DNA of 17,817 bases from Euryarchaeota archaeon UBA602 (GTDB taxonomy: Archaea > Thermoplasmatota > Poseidoniia > Poseidoniales > Thalassarchaeaceae), in assembly GCA_002498455.1 (NCBI GenBank), contig DAHO01000025.1:1-17817 (forward strand). The letters run 5' to 3'. Positions 9,001-16,427 of this stretch are shown here, one piece after another (the first letter of the stretch is position 1; every line of letters begins with the position of its first letter). The notes under the pieces were generated by a model. It worked only from the letters and a program-made list of their open reading frames with translations. It was not told where the DNA came from and searched no databases. The position numbers and the translations under genes are program-made.

Positions 9001-9180
9001 ATGGATACACAACCTGGTCAGAGGGGAATTCCAACACACGGTAACCCAGCCGAAGGGCTAGCGAGGCGACCTACTGCAAGACCTGAGCAAGTTGACCGTA
9101 TCCAGAATATTTCACGAAAAACCAATCCAGGAATTCGTCGGAATACGGATTTTGAAGATGAATTCCAAGACTTTTCCTAG
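6040..9180 (+). CDS. Large polytopic membrane protein with central helical-repeat (TPR-like) domain, unknown function
   Basis: I do not recognise this 1046-residue protein. From ATG 6040 it opens with a signal-peptide-like segment ending SSSAEA (about residues 1-27). About nine hydrophobic helices follow (near 37-57, 98-121, 128-152, 171-192, 208-228, 262-288, 335-357, 386-408, 432-450). A soluble region of roughly 340 residues comes next, with paired amphipathic helices such as WPRAIEEARKVLAQQ, RRFDAAKEAL, EDALDLCLDLVRTHPDS and WFDALDVFEEVNESSPED, which fit TPR-like repeats. Two more helices lie near 794-812 and 821-840, then a strongly basic tail of about 200 residues. A GTG at 5962 overlapping the previous stop would add 26 Arg/Ala-rich residues encoded by the hairpins. 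ATG 6040 has GAGGA at 9-nt spacing and exposes the signal peptide, so I prefer it. A scaffold or envelope-assembly role is possible but unproven. Confidence 0.8.
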   Translation: MPMRVSLQVMFGLTLFICLLPSSSAEAEIVEFGSLDIFMLAPVALAIIGAGILWKWILPISLGNLQVAFEIDDDLYEVHRLSKSRRDTKELLNLPSVPFGVLSYLMAMGGIMLIVAELLIGPGTFYKPIVFVTAASVIIPIIVSPIVTMYAQIRAMNKRLITQTVSTQLFGYLGTAFAMIMILTSILYYGWTVANAGGSFDTMTMIQWSGYALLVYMSPTIFAYGRIMGASWNTLLLSKWRTAKGWKTAIDPDSPRLIKRCISLFLVIFLSTMPIAAINGIVTLIHVLINEPANANRLLDVGGILGESIYSLVEDSEYIQRLISLKTLQEVLASYLMLNVAIVGLAFIFELTRNLFLGGQTFAGVGGVILAQPRDIRTEPEVQGRILFFGLAGFSGYVVLLLVLQTYKEFSGLMPYGSAVSEEMLLESTWEFIAAGQGIFLLTWILSSTRFMHLRSLKFDLSPDERREGVIMAGGGDWMRDHIEAASRADDISTLIAFQNEQIEGDRAVVRLEKGRAKMIESALRGLWPRAIEEARKVLAQQRGDDDEARMIIATGHIACRRFDAAKEALRGMEQPEGYDEPELLALTMEWLDPWAGRVESDDLYDWENNSTIDHLRDLQKRLKSWSPDSSLGAAHRDRLSLHAQLSSVAMLRAQRRSEDALDLCLDLVRTHPDSTLARIGCALCMIDLEQWFDALDVFEEVNESSPEDPRVRALSGILGFQANPSELEVALAVGSDTEKAAWIDDAPVNPFAALGARKGMDEALNANVMILAHEALEKGVTPTYTESIASKLFNWAILIPTWVVLGWLAWVESDQNSTVGIGTTIVLMAMHLFTRRFRRQQRRVIKHRDQRGMILYSKKMKRAKVSGHPNKMPIGNHLLLKGLLVTVNGNVYDIGFPGWLVIRLPKERERQFRNRLRNRMREYKSGKSPRTTPLPERWWDKRPKPVDKGMRTLERLIGPAAYRGAHRRTLSGVARHSGQQRDRRYIMDTQPGQRGIPTHGNPAEGLARRPTARPEQVDRIQNISRKTNPGIRRNTDFEDEFQDFS

Positions 9181-9188
9181 GTGACCAG

Positions 9189-10286
9189 ATGCCGCTAGTC
9201 GATGACCCCATGGATGAATCTACGCCATGGCTAATTGATGATTTGAAGCAAAGGTTTGGTCCTACAGATTGCGGTTTGATTCTCGATCAAACCCATGATC
9301 AACCTGTTTGGTGCCTTACCGTTTCTGGATTTGAAAGATGGTTCTCGGAAGTCGAAGGTTGTCTGGACCAAACGCTGGGTCGAAGACTTGCACATGCCGC
9401 AGCGGAATCGGAAGAATGGCATTGGAATCAGTCACCATCGTTGCCAAAATCTTGGTTCAATCAACAAAATAAGAGAATTTCCACCATCAATGCGGATTGG
9501 AAGTTGCGAGGCCAAGGACAACTGGGATTTTTGGAGAATAACGCCCAATCAAGCACCGTTATTGTAGCCAATCGCACCTTTACGGCACTGGCTGCAGGTA
9601 TGGGTAACGCAGCGTGGGAATCCATCCAAGAGCATCGATTTCGATTCCAGTGGTCTGATCGTGGAGCTGGTGAAACCGTCGTGGAAATGACCAACGATTC
9701 GCGTCAAATCCCTCCTCCTACCCCCTCCATTCCATCTTGGAAAAATCGAACTGGAATCGTCTGTGACCATGAGCGATTATTTCATCGCGCAAGGCATGAA
9801 ATTGATGGATTGTGGACCGTTGAAGGTAATCGTGCGATGATGTTATCGCAAGATTGTATTTTGAGGTTTGAACATCTCGCTACATCATACCTCGCCACAA
9901 CCGATCGTTCTAGCGACTCACGAACCATATGGGCAGGAATTGAATCGCACGAACAAATCGTATTTTGGGATGCAATGGCAGAGGCGTCTCGGAGGCAATT
10001 TTTGGCCTCCGGAGAATTGGTGTTAATCGCTTCTGTTGAGCACTGGATTGATGTCGCCAATCGACATCTTTCGTTGTTTGGTTTAGGTCTAGTCTCCGCT
10101 GCGAGCAATATCGACGATAATGGCGGCGTTGAACTTACGTTGCCTTCCACATTCCATCCGGCCATCATAACCGGTAGATTGCTTGGTTGTTGGGAGAGGG
10201 CTGAGGGCCGTGCTGCAAAGGCGAAATGGTCTTGCTCTCAAGATGGACATACAATTGTCCTAGAGAGTCGAAGAGAAATCGCTTAA
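9189..10286 (+). CDS. Uncharacterised 365-aa soluble protein with apparent internal duplication
   Basis: I do not recognise this family. It has no signal peptide or membrane helix and is rich in Trp, so it is probably cytosolic. The end of each half looks alike. Near residues 135-175 a segment with AAGMGNAAWES is followed by FRFQWSDRGAGETVVEM. Near 325-362 a segment with GRLLGCWERAEG is followed by AKWSCSQDGHTIVLES. Both are a helix ending in W-E followed by a beta hairpin containing WS. The C-terminal piece faintly recalls V4R-like domains, but the Cys pattern is not convincing. It starts 8 nt after the preceding gene behind AGGTGA, so the two are very likely co-transcribed and may act together. 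A 111-nt structured gap follows. Confidence 0.72.
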   Translation: MPLVDDPMDESTPWLIDDLKQRFGPTDCGLILDQTHDQPVWCLTVSGFERWFSEVEGCLDQTLGRRLAHAAAESEEWHWNQSPSLPKSWFNQQNKRISTINADWKLRGQGQLGFLENNAQSSTVIVANRTFTALAAGMGNAAWESIQEHRFRFQWSDRGAGETVVEMTNDSRQIPPPTPSIPSWKNRTGIVCDHERLFHRARHEIDGLWTVEGNRAMMLSQDCILRFEHLATSYLATTDRSSDSRTIWAGIESHEQIVFWDAMAEASRRQFLASGELVLIASVEHWIDVANRHLSLFGLGLVSAASNIDDNGGVELTLPSTFHPAIITGRLLGCWERAEGRAAKAKWSCSQDGHTIVLESRREIA

Positions 10287-10309
10287 CCCTTTGAAATCAC
10301 ATGATACAC

Positions 10310-10356
10310 AGCCACACGTACGCACTCAATCATTAAGTGCAAAGCGTAATGTGGCT
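10310..10356 (+). ncRNA. Imperfect 47-nt stem-loop in the leader of the TSP3 gene (candidate cis-regulatory RNA)
   Basis: AGCCACA (10310-10316) pairs with TGTGGCT (10350-10356), TACGC (10319-10323) with GCGTA (10344-10348), and ACT (10324-10326) with AGT (10336-10338). This gives 15 bp with a small internal loop, a 5-nt bulge and a 9-nt apical loop. It begins 23 nt after the previous stop codon. The pairing is seen directly. Whether it acts as RNA, as a DNA dyad bound by a regulator, or as a processing site is open. Confidence 0.45.
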
Positions 10357-10366
10357 AACAAGTCGA

Positions 10367-10383
10367 AGGGTGCTACGCACCCT
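10367..10383 (+). promoter_or_regulatory. Tight hairpin upstream of the TSP3 gene start
   Basis: AGGGTGC and GCACCCT form a perfect 7-bp stem with a TAC triloop. It ends 14 nt before ATG 10398 and leaves the likely Shine-Dalgarno GGAG (10386-10389) free just downstream. Stem length and triloop match the hairpins at 1708-1722 and 4731-4747. No T-run follows, so it is not a standard terminator. Confidence 0.5.
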
Positions 10384-10397
10384 GTGGAGTTGAGGAA

Positions 10398-13300
10398 ATG
10401 GGACTAAATCACAATCAATGGGCAGTGGTCGCAATTACAGCAACCATCTGCTTGGCTGGTATGTACACAATCGTCGGTTCAGCATTGGAAACCACCGTTG
10501 GCTTCGACCGAGCCGGTGACGATATCACTGCCCCGGAAGGCGAAACACAAGACGATGGCGCGGATTTTGATGAAGATGGATTGAGTGACCGTATGGAAAC
10601 CACGCAATACGGCACTGATTTCGATAACAACGATACAGACGGTGATGGATTACTGGATGGTTGGGAAGTTGCCAATGGTCTAGACCCCCTTGACGACGGT
10701 GATGCAGATTTCGCTGAAATCGAGTCATCCTCCCCTCCAAGAGATGATGACGTGACTACAGGTGAAAATAACGAAACTTTCCCCGATCCGGACAACGGTC
10801 CCAACGGTGACCCGGATCGCGATGGTCTACCGAATTCAGAAGAGGCACTATATGGGACCAACCCCAACCTAAGGGATACCGATTCTGACGGATTAAACGA
10901 TGGCTGGGAAGTCATGCACCAGCGTGAACAATTGGGTGCTGATGGAAGCGTGATTCTATTGATGAATCCAGTTGATGCCAATTGGGATTGCAGCCTGCTA
11001 AGTCCTCCGGTAGAAGCCCAGTGGATATTGGACTACGGACAAGATGAGTGGAATCTACTGGAAGATACATTCACAGAACGCCACTCATGTGATCAAGTTC
11101 TCGATGTCGATGGAGACTCGATGCCGAATTACATTGAGGAACGGTATGGCACCAATCCTTGGGAACTCGACAGTGATGGTGATCTAATCGGTGACGAAGT
11201 GGAAGTGGCGTTTGGCGACATTGAAATTGACTCTTTCTGCGGGTCATCAATCAATCCAATGACTATGGAAGCACCCTTTACACAAGCTCGAATCGTAGAG
11301 GACAACTTAGAGTGGTTTGAACAAGACATGGACGGCGATGGTCGCACAAATGGCCCTGGAGACTGGGATACCGATGGTGACGGGATGCCTGACGGATTCG
11401 AGTATTGCTACAATGAGGTCTTAGATGCTGCCAATGCAACCGACTCGTTCTCAGATTCAGATGGTGACGGTTTGTCTAATGTTGAAGAGTATCAAGTCGC
11501 CTATACCTTTGGTCCGGCCAACTTTACCGATCCTACAGACGCAGATACAGATGGCGATTTCATGCCAGATGGATGGGAGGCCAGTAACGGGATCAATCCC
11601 CGTGATGGAAGCAACGGCAACGATGATCCCGACTATGATGGATTTGACAAGAATGGAAATGGGGATGTACGCCTTTCTGAATTTGATGGCTTTGCACGTG
11701 TACAGGCGATTTCAGTCGACTTGTACGAGGAAGTCACTGAGAATCAAACGGTTGCTTGGGCCAAGGTCACACTTTCGGGTGCCAGTTCAGGTGGTGCAAA
11801 TCAGCAATATGAATTGATTCCGCTCAAGGCTCCTTGCAATGGGTTTGTGTATTCGATTTCTGCCGTTCTGAACGAGGAAATCACCGAGCGTAGTTTTGTT
11901 TGGATGAATATCGTCGAACAGAGTGAGCGATTTACCAACTTGGATGAATATCGAGCCAAATTTAGTCCGGATACGGATTATAGTGAACCAGAAGAAGATT
12001 GGGTCATTTTGGGTCGTTCAACTGATCCACTTGTTCAGGACACAGACGGCGATGGTCTGATTGACGGCATTGAGGTCATGGGGTGGACGATTCGAGTCGT
12101 TCAACGTGGTGTTAATGAAATTGATGTCTACAGTGATCCCAATATGTTCGATACCGATGGAGATGGTCTGAATGATAGTCGAGAGTACTATGAGACTTAC
12201 ACCAACGCCAGTAACCGTGATACTGACGGGGACAATCTTGAGGATTACACAGAGGCAGTAGACGGATTCATGTGGAATGGTGAGCCATATACCACCAATG
12301 CATCCATGTTCGACACCGACAATGATGGACTTGAAGATGGTGAAGAAATTGCCTTGGGGCTTGATCAATACATCACGCATGCAAACAACTCTGACACGGA
12401 TAATGACACGTTAAGTGACGGAAATGAGGTGCTTTACATACCTCGACCTTGGCAGCCTGCAACCAATCCATTAGTGAACGATACTGATGGCGATGGAATG
12501 CTCGATGGTTGGGAAATGCAGGTGGAATCAACCACTGACAATACACGTTCTCATTCATTGTGGATCTCAATGGAACCATGGCGACCCGTAGGCTGTGAAG
12601 ATTCGTCATGTGAGAAGGCTGCAGGTGGATGGATTTACCTCAACGGTATCCAAGAATGGTCTGGCAGTGCGGGTGACGCTGACGGAGACGGGAAAGCCGA
12701 TCCAAAATATTTCATCCATGAAATGAACCTAACCGGTTTCACGATGCCCAATAATGGTGGACGTTGGGCTCTTGATCCGTCATTTGGTAGCTTGCCTGAT
12801 GCCAACTTTGATGTCGACAACGATACGCTACCTAACGCCATGGAAGCACCCGATCGCTGGAATACCAATCCAGTTGACGATGACACCGATCAAGACCGAC
12901 TACCAGATGGTTGGGAAGTGTACTGGTCTGATAAGGCGCTCGAACTAGGATTGACCAGTGCAGAAGAGTTGCAAGGCTATGGTGCGCGTGGTCCAATGGA
13001 TCCAAGTATGATTGACAGTGACTTGGATGGTATTGAAGATGGTGAGGAGGACTTCGATCGTGATGGCCTAAACAGGACGAATTTACTCAATCGATACTGT
13101 CCATCTCACAACGACCCAACGACATTCAATTGTCACATCGACCCCGAAACAGCCGCTGGTTTGCAGTTCTATGATGATCTAGAGAATTTCACGAATTATG
13201 AGGAGTTGCTAAACGGTACAAGTCCTGTTCAAAATGATACAGAGGGAGACGGACTTGAAGATGGCCCAGAAGTATTCTATCAAGATCATGACGATGATGG

Positions 13301-13475
13301 AATGGCTTCAGGTTGGGAATATTACTTCCAGTTCGATCCGTTTGATGCCGCAGATGCCATCATCGATGTAGACCAGGATGGATATTCAAACAAATGCGAG
13401 GAAAAATGGTACACGAACCCCAGAGAATCGAATAGTTTCCCGGGTCAAGGTCAACATTGTGATAATTTCGAGTGA
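10398..13475 (+). CDS. Secreted or membrane-anchored Asp-rich protein with about 26 TSP3/EF-hand-like calcium motifs
   Basis: This 1025-residue protein starts with a short hydrophobic segment (about residues 8-30) that fits a signal peptide or anchor. Nearly all the rest is thrombospondin-type-3-like repeats of the form DTDGDGLxDGWE, often with a GTNP turn between pairs. I count about 26 DxDxDG-like motifs, in two blocks of roughly residues 55-425 and 545-1020. Each should bind calcium, and the protein is extremely acidic. Between the blocks, residues 430-540 form a different, beta-rich segment (WAKVTLSGASSGG, FVYSISAVLNEEITERSFVW) that may be a separate domain. There is no C-terminal membrane helix or sorting signal; it ends in QHCDNFE. 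Scattered Cys (for example DWDCSLL and CEDSSCEK) suggest disulfides outside the cell. GGAG 8 nt upstream supports the start. The following gene also encodes a surface protein. Adhesion, a matrix role or a calcium-stiffened stalk are inferences. Confidence 0.85.
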   Translation: MGLNHNQWAVVAITATICLAGMYTIVGSALETTVGFDRAGDDITAPEGETQDDGADFDEDGLSDRMETTQYGTDFDNNDTDGDGLLDGWEVANGLDPLDDGDADFAEIESSSPPRDDDVTTGENNETFPDPDNGPNGDPDRDGLPNSEEALYGTNPNLRDTDSDGLNDGWEVMHQREQLGADGSVILLMNPVDANWDCSLLSPPVEAQWILDYGQDEWNLLEDTFTERHSCDQVLDVDGDSMPNYIEERYGTNPWELDSDGDLIGDEVEVAFGDIEIDSFCGSSINPMTMEAPFTQARIVEDNLEWFEQDMDGDGRTNGPGDWDTDGDGMPDGFEYCYNEVLDAANATDSFSDSDGDGLSNVEEYQVAYTFGPANFTDPTDADTDGDFMPDGWEASNGINPRDGSNGNDDPDYDGFDKNGNGDVRLSEFDGFARVQAISVDLYEEVTENQTVAWAKVTLSGASSGGANQQYELIPLKAPCNGFVYSISAVLNEEITERSFVWMNIVEQSERFTNLDEYRAKFSPDTDYSEPEEDWVILGRSTDPLVQDTDGDGLIDGIEVMGWTIRVVQRGVNEIDVYSDPNMFDTDGDGLNDSREYYETYTNASNRDTDGDNLEDYTEAVDGFMWNGEPYTTNASMFDTDNDGLEDGEEIALGLDQYITHANNSDTDNDTLSDGNEVLYIPRPWQPATNPLVNDTDGDGMLDGWEMQVESTTDNTRSHSLWISMEPWRPVGCEDSSCEKAAGGWIYLNGIQEWSGSAGDADGDGKADPKYFIHEMNLTGFTMPNNGGRWALDPSFGSLPDANFDVDNDTLPNAMEAPDRWNTNPVDDDTDQDRLPDGWEVYWSDKALELGLTSAEELQGYGARGPMDPSMIDSDLDGIEDGEEDFDRDGLNRTNLLNRYCPSHNDPTTFNCHIDPETAAGLQFYDDLENFTNYEELLNGTSPVQNDTEGDGLEDGPEVFYQDHDDDGMASGWEYYFQFDPFDAADAIIDVDQDGYSNKCEEKWYTNPRESNSFPGQGQHCDNFE
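10560..13420 (+). repeat. Degenerate DNA repeats encoding DTDGDG calcium motifs
   Basis: The sequence GAYACNGAYGGNGATGG and variants recur irregularly through the gene, for example near 10637, 11368, 12040, 12152 and 12481, reflecting the protein-level repeats. Spacing and third positions vary, so the copies are old and diverged rather than a recent tandem array. Confidence 0.6.
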
Positions 13476-13487
13476 TTGAAATCCCTC

Positions 13488-13496
13488 TAAAAAATA
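13488..13496 (+). promoter_or_regulatory. Candidate archaeal TATA box for the PKD-protein gene
   Basis: TAAAAAATA lies in the 63-nt gap after the TSP3 gene and is its most A/T-rich stretch. A transcription start about 25 nt downstream would leave a leader of roughly 20-35 nt before the candidate starts at 13539 or 13554. No clear BRE is visible. The assignment rests on position and composition only. Confidence 0.35.
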
Positions 13497-13538
13497 CGTC
13501 TAGTGTACGCAATTTGAGCAACGATTGAAAACGGTTCG

Positions 13539-15050
13539 ATGTGCCCTAGGGGTATGCTCAGGGTCAAATGGTGGCATCTGAGCTTGTGCTGTGTGGCACT
13601 ATTATCGATGAGCGTAAATGCAGAATCGACGATTAACGACGATCCTCCACAAATCACATTTGATATTGAACAGGGTATTGTGGTCACTGAAGAGGTGAAT
13701 ATCACGGGTACATTCATTGATGAATCACCGCCGTTGAACTTGGTTTGGAAAGTCTACAACGGCGTGGAGATAGTTGAATATGGTGATTTGGTTTCAAATC
13801 TTCAACCACAGTCCCTAAACCAATCCTCTAGAGAATTGTGGTCATTTCATTTACAACTCAATTTCTCGTCAATTGGTTCCTGTTCTTGTGTAATCGCAAT
13901 TGAGGGTACGGATGTTTCACAGCAAACCGAAACCGCCCAATTAATCATTTTTTCAGAATCTGAACACAGTGAAAATTTACCCCCAATCGTGATTTTTGAC
14001 ACAAGTCAATCGATGAACAAATTTTCAGGTATCACCGAAATTTCTGTAATTGCCAGAGATGATGATCATTCACCAGAATTACAATGGTCATTGACTGATG
14101 ATTCAGCAATTGCGCAATCATGCGCCTTGTCCTGGATTGAGAATCCTGTTGTTGATTGGACAAATGCGACCTCCATGCCATCAGCTCAAACATTCAGTTT
14201 CGACACCTCAACTTACGCTGACGGTTCATATTCACTGCTCATTCGTGCGGTGGCGTCTAACGAGAACTCTGTTTCAGTTTGCCGCACGATTGGAATCGAT
14301 AATCAATTCCCAACTGCTGCGATTTTAGGTCCCACTTTACTCAATGAAAGTTCAAACATGATCCACTTTGACGGTAGTTCTAGCGATGATGGGATATGGG
14401 GTCGAGCCGAATTGATGTTTCTTTGGGTATTTGAGGGCGGAACTGAAGGCCCTCAGGTCGTAAGCGGTATGGATTTGAGTACATATTCAATTGACGGGAG
14501 TACCTCAGGGAATTTTTCATTGACTCTAACCGTGGTTGATGAAGTTGGATTTACAGATACAATTACGCATACGATTCAAATCACTAATCAGCCCCCGGTT
14601 GCTTCGTTAAGAGTGAGTGGTCAACCTTTGGCTGATGGGGACCGAATAACTCTAATTGACAGCAATCAATGGCCAATTGAATGTCGTGATTCTCAGGATA
14701 CATCCAATGACCAAGATGGGCTGATATGTACTTGGTCGATTGATGGAGTGCCTGTGATGACCGGGTGGTCTAGAAATATCGACAAACCCGAAGATCTTTC
14801 TCGACCGCATACCCTCACTCTCATGGTCACTGACGATGACGGTGCGAATGATTCGATTACTGTGACCTTTGGAGTGCAAGGGACCCCCTCTGATCCAGCT
14901 TATTCCGCAGAAGATGAAGAAAATGCGGGGCTAATGCTACAGATTATCGCGGTTATTGCTTCGATTGCATTGATTTTTGCAACTGTCATCATCGTAAATC
15001 GAAGATTTTCGAGCCACTCTGCTTCGATTCCAAAATGGAAACGTGATTGA
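13539..15050 (+). CDS. Type I surface membrane protein with PKD/Ig-like domains
   Basis: This 503-residue protein has an N-terminal signal peptide (RVKWWHLSLCCVALLSMSVNA), about 430 exposed residues, one membrane helix near residues 464-485 and a short basic tail (NRRF to PKWKRD), so it is anchored with its bulk outside. The exposed part appears to be three or four beta-sandwich units. The clearest starts FPTAAILGP, contains FDGSSSDD and SLTLTVVDEVGFTD, and ends in TNQPPVASL; the next ends TLTLMVTDDDGANDSITVTF. These are PKD/cadherin-like hallmarks (DGSSS, LTVTDDxG, PPVA). Two start codons are possible: ATG 13539 has no Shine-Dalgarno, and ATG 13554 gives a more classical signal peptide but has AGGGG only 1 nt away. 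The protein follows the TSP3 protein and precedes a peptidase by 12 nt. A role in adhesion or envelope structure is inferred. Confidence 0.83.
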   Translation: MCPRGMLRVKWWHLSLCCVALLSMSVNAESTINDDPPQITFDIEQGIVVTEEVNITGTFIDESPPLNLVWKVYNGVEIVEYGDLVSNLQPQSLNQSSRELWSFHLQLNFSSIGSCSCVIAIEGTDVSQQTETAQLIIFSESEHSENLPPIVIFDTSQSMNKFSGITEISVIARDDDHSPELQWSLTDDSAIAQSCALSWIENPVVDWTNATSMPSAQTFSFDTSTYADGSYSLLIRAVASNENSVSVCRTIGIDNQFPTAAILGPTLLNESSNMIHFDGSSSDDGIWGRAELMFLWVFEGGTEGPQVVSGMDLSTYSIDGSTSGNFSLTLTVVDEVGFTDTITHTIQITNQPPVASLRVSGQPLADGDRITLIDSNQWPIECRDSQDTSNDQDGLICTWSIDGVPVMTGWSRNIDKPEDLSRPHTLTLMVTDDDGANDSITVTFGVQGTPSDPAYSAEDEENAGLMLQIIAVIASIALIFATVIIVNRRFSSHSASIPKWKRD

Positions 15051-15062
15051 CCCGAATATCTC

Positions 15063-16418
15063 ATGAAGGGCGTCGTTTTCCGGCACATGATGTACGAGAG
15101 GGTCACCTCTGCACTGGGCAAGCGTCCACCGCAAATCTCTCATGAAGAGATGCGAATGCGTCAACGAGCCTTTTGCGAACAGTTGCCCATTGATGGTGTC
15201 GCAATCATCACGAATAATCCGGTTTCGATTCGAAGTCGGGATACCCACCATCGCCATCGCTTCAATTCATATCTACATTATTTGACAGGATGGCATGGTG
15301 AAGAAGGCGTGGCCGTTTTCCATCATGATGGCGTTTGGAAATGTCGGCTTTATGTCCAAGAACGAGATGTGATCAAAGAAACATGGACGGGTCGTCGACC
15401 AGGAACGCAAGGAGCGCTGAAAGATTGGCCAGTTGATGAAACTGTGAGTCGCGAGAATATACAATCCGATTTGAGTGATTTACTCCTCCAAGCGAATCAG
15501 ATTTTGCATATTAATGGTCTTGATCGAGACGTCGATGAATTGGTTGGTAAAACATTTGATGAAATACTCGACCCTCGCGGTATACTTGATGAAATGCGTG
15601 TAACCAAATCTGATGCAGAAATCGCCCTCATGCAGTATGCAGCTGATTTGGCAGCCCTTGCCCATATTGAAGCCATGCGGGAATGCAAATCCGGGATGGG
15701 TGAGTGGCAGTTACAATCGATTATTGAGGGCTGTTTCTTGTATCACAAGTCTGAATGGGCTTATCCGAGTATTGTTGGCAGCGGAGACAATGCCACGATT
15801 CTGCATTATAATGAGAATAGCGATGCCATGAATGAGAGCGACGTTGTTCTAATCGACGCTGGATGTGAGGTCGATGGATATGCAAGTGACATCACTCGAA
15901 CATTCCCTGTAAGCGGTAAATTTACAGAAGCACAGCGGGCCATTTACGAGTTGGTACTTAAGGCACAAATCGCAGGGATTGATGCTTGCCAAGTGGGGTC
16001 TCCCTGGAGTGCCATGCATCATGCAACCTCGCAAGTTTTAGCCCAAGGATTGATTGATTTGGGCATTTTGGATTGTTCGCTTGAAGAGGCATTGGGCGAT
16101 GACTACAATGGGCAATATCGTCAATTTTTCATGCATGGTACGGGGCATTTGCTTGGACTAGATGTTCACGATGTGGGCGGTGGTCGCCAAGGTGATGAAG
16201 GTCCAGAGCGAATCCTCTCACCGGGTATGGTGCTGACCATCGAGCCAGGGTTGTACTTTGGTGCATGGCGAGAAGACATTGAGATTGATACAAAGTGGGC
16301 AGGAATCGGGATTCGTATTGAAGACGATGTACTCATCACCAATGATGGTCCTGTGGTTCTGACTTCCAAATGCCCAAAGGAAGTAGCAGATATTGAAGCC
16401 ATTGTTGGAAACAATTGA
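15063..16418 (+). CDS. pepP: Xaa-Pro aminopeptidase, M24B family (PepP-like)
   Basis: This metallopeptidase releases N-terminal residues preceding proline. The C-terminal creatinase/pita-bread domain has all five dinuclear metal ligands: D265 in VVLIDAGCEVDG, D276 in YASDITRTF, H362 in MHGTGHLLGLDVHDVGG, E394 in LTIEPGLYF and E420 in GIRIEDDVLIT. H358 and H369 match the two extra catalytic-site histidines of E. coli PepP. The N-terminal domain starts ISHEEMRMRQRAF and includes FNSYLHYLTGWHGEEGVAVF, the usual aminopeptidase P N-domain. Length of 451 aa is normal. There is no signal peptide, so it is cytosolic and not an obvious processing enzyme for the neighbouring surface proteins. The start is uncertain: ATG 15063, 15087 and 15090 are all in frame and none has a good Shine-Dalgarno. 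It lies 12 nt after the PKD gene, suggesting co-transcription. Confidence 0.9.
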   Translation: MKGVVFRHMMYERVTSALGKRPPQISHEEMRMRQRAFCEQLPIDGVAIITNNPVSIRSRDTHHRHRFNSYLHYLTGWHGEEGVAVFHHDGVWKCRLYVQERDVIKETWTGRRPGTQGALKDWPVDETVSRENIQSDLSDLLLQANQILHINGLDRDVDELVGKTFDEILDPRGILDEMRVTKSDAEIALMQYAADLAALAHIEAMRECKSGMGEWQLQSIIEGCFLYHKSEWAYPSIVGSGDNATILHYNENSDAMNESDVVLIDAGCEVDGYASDITRTFPVSGKFTEAQRAIYELVLKAQIAGIDACQVGSPWSAMHHATSQVLAQGLIDLGILDCSLEEALGDDYNGQYRQFFMHGTGHLLGLDVHDVGGGRQGDEGPERILSPGMVLTIEPGLYFGAWREDIEIDTKWAGIGIRIEDDVLITNDGPVVLTSKCPKEVADIEAIVGNN

Positions 16419-16427
16419 GGAATTTGA

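Noticed and set aside
10560..13420. Periodic DNA repeats that might be a CRISPR or satellite array
   Set aside because: The repeats are in frame, encode DxDxDG motifs, vary in spacing and sequence, and have no spacer structure.
15066..15086. AAGGG inside the peptidase start region as a Shine-Dalgarno for ATG 15087
   Set aside because: The spacing of about 16 nt is too long, so it does not settle the start choice.
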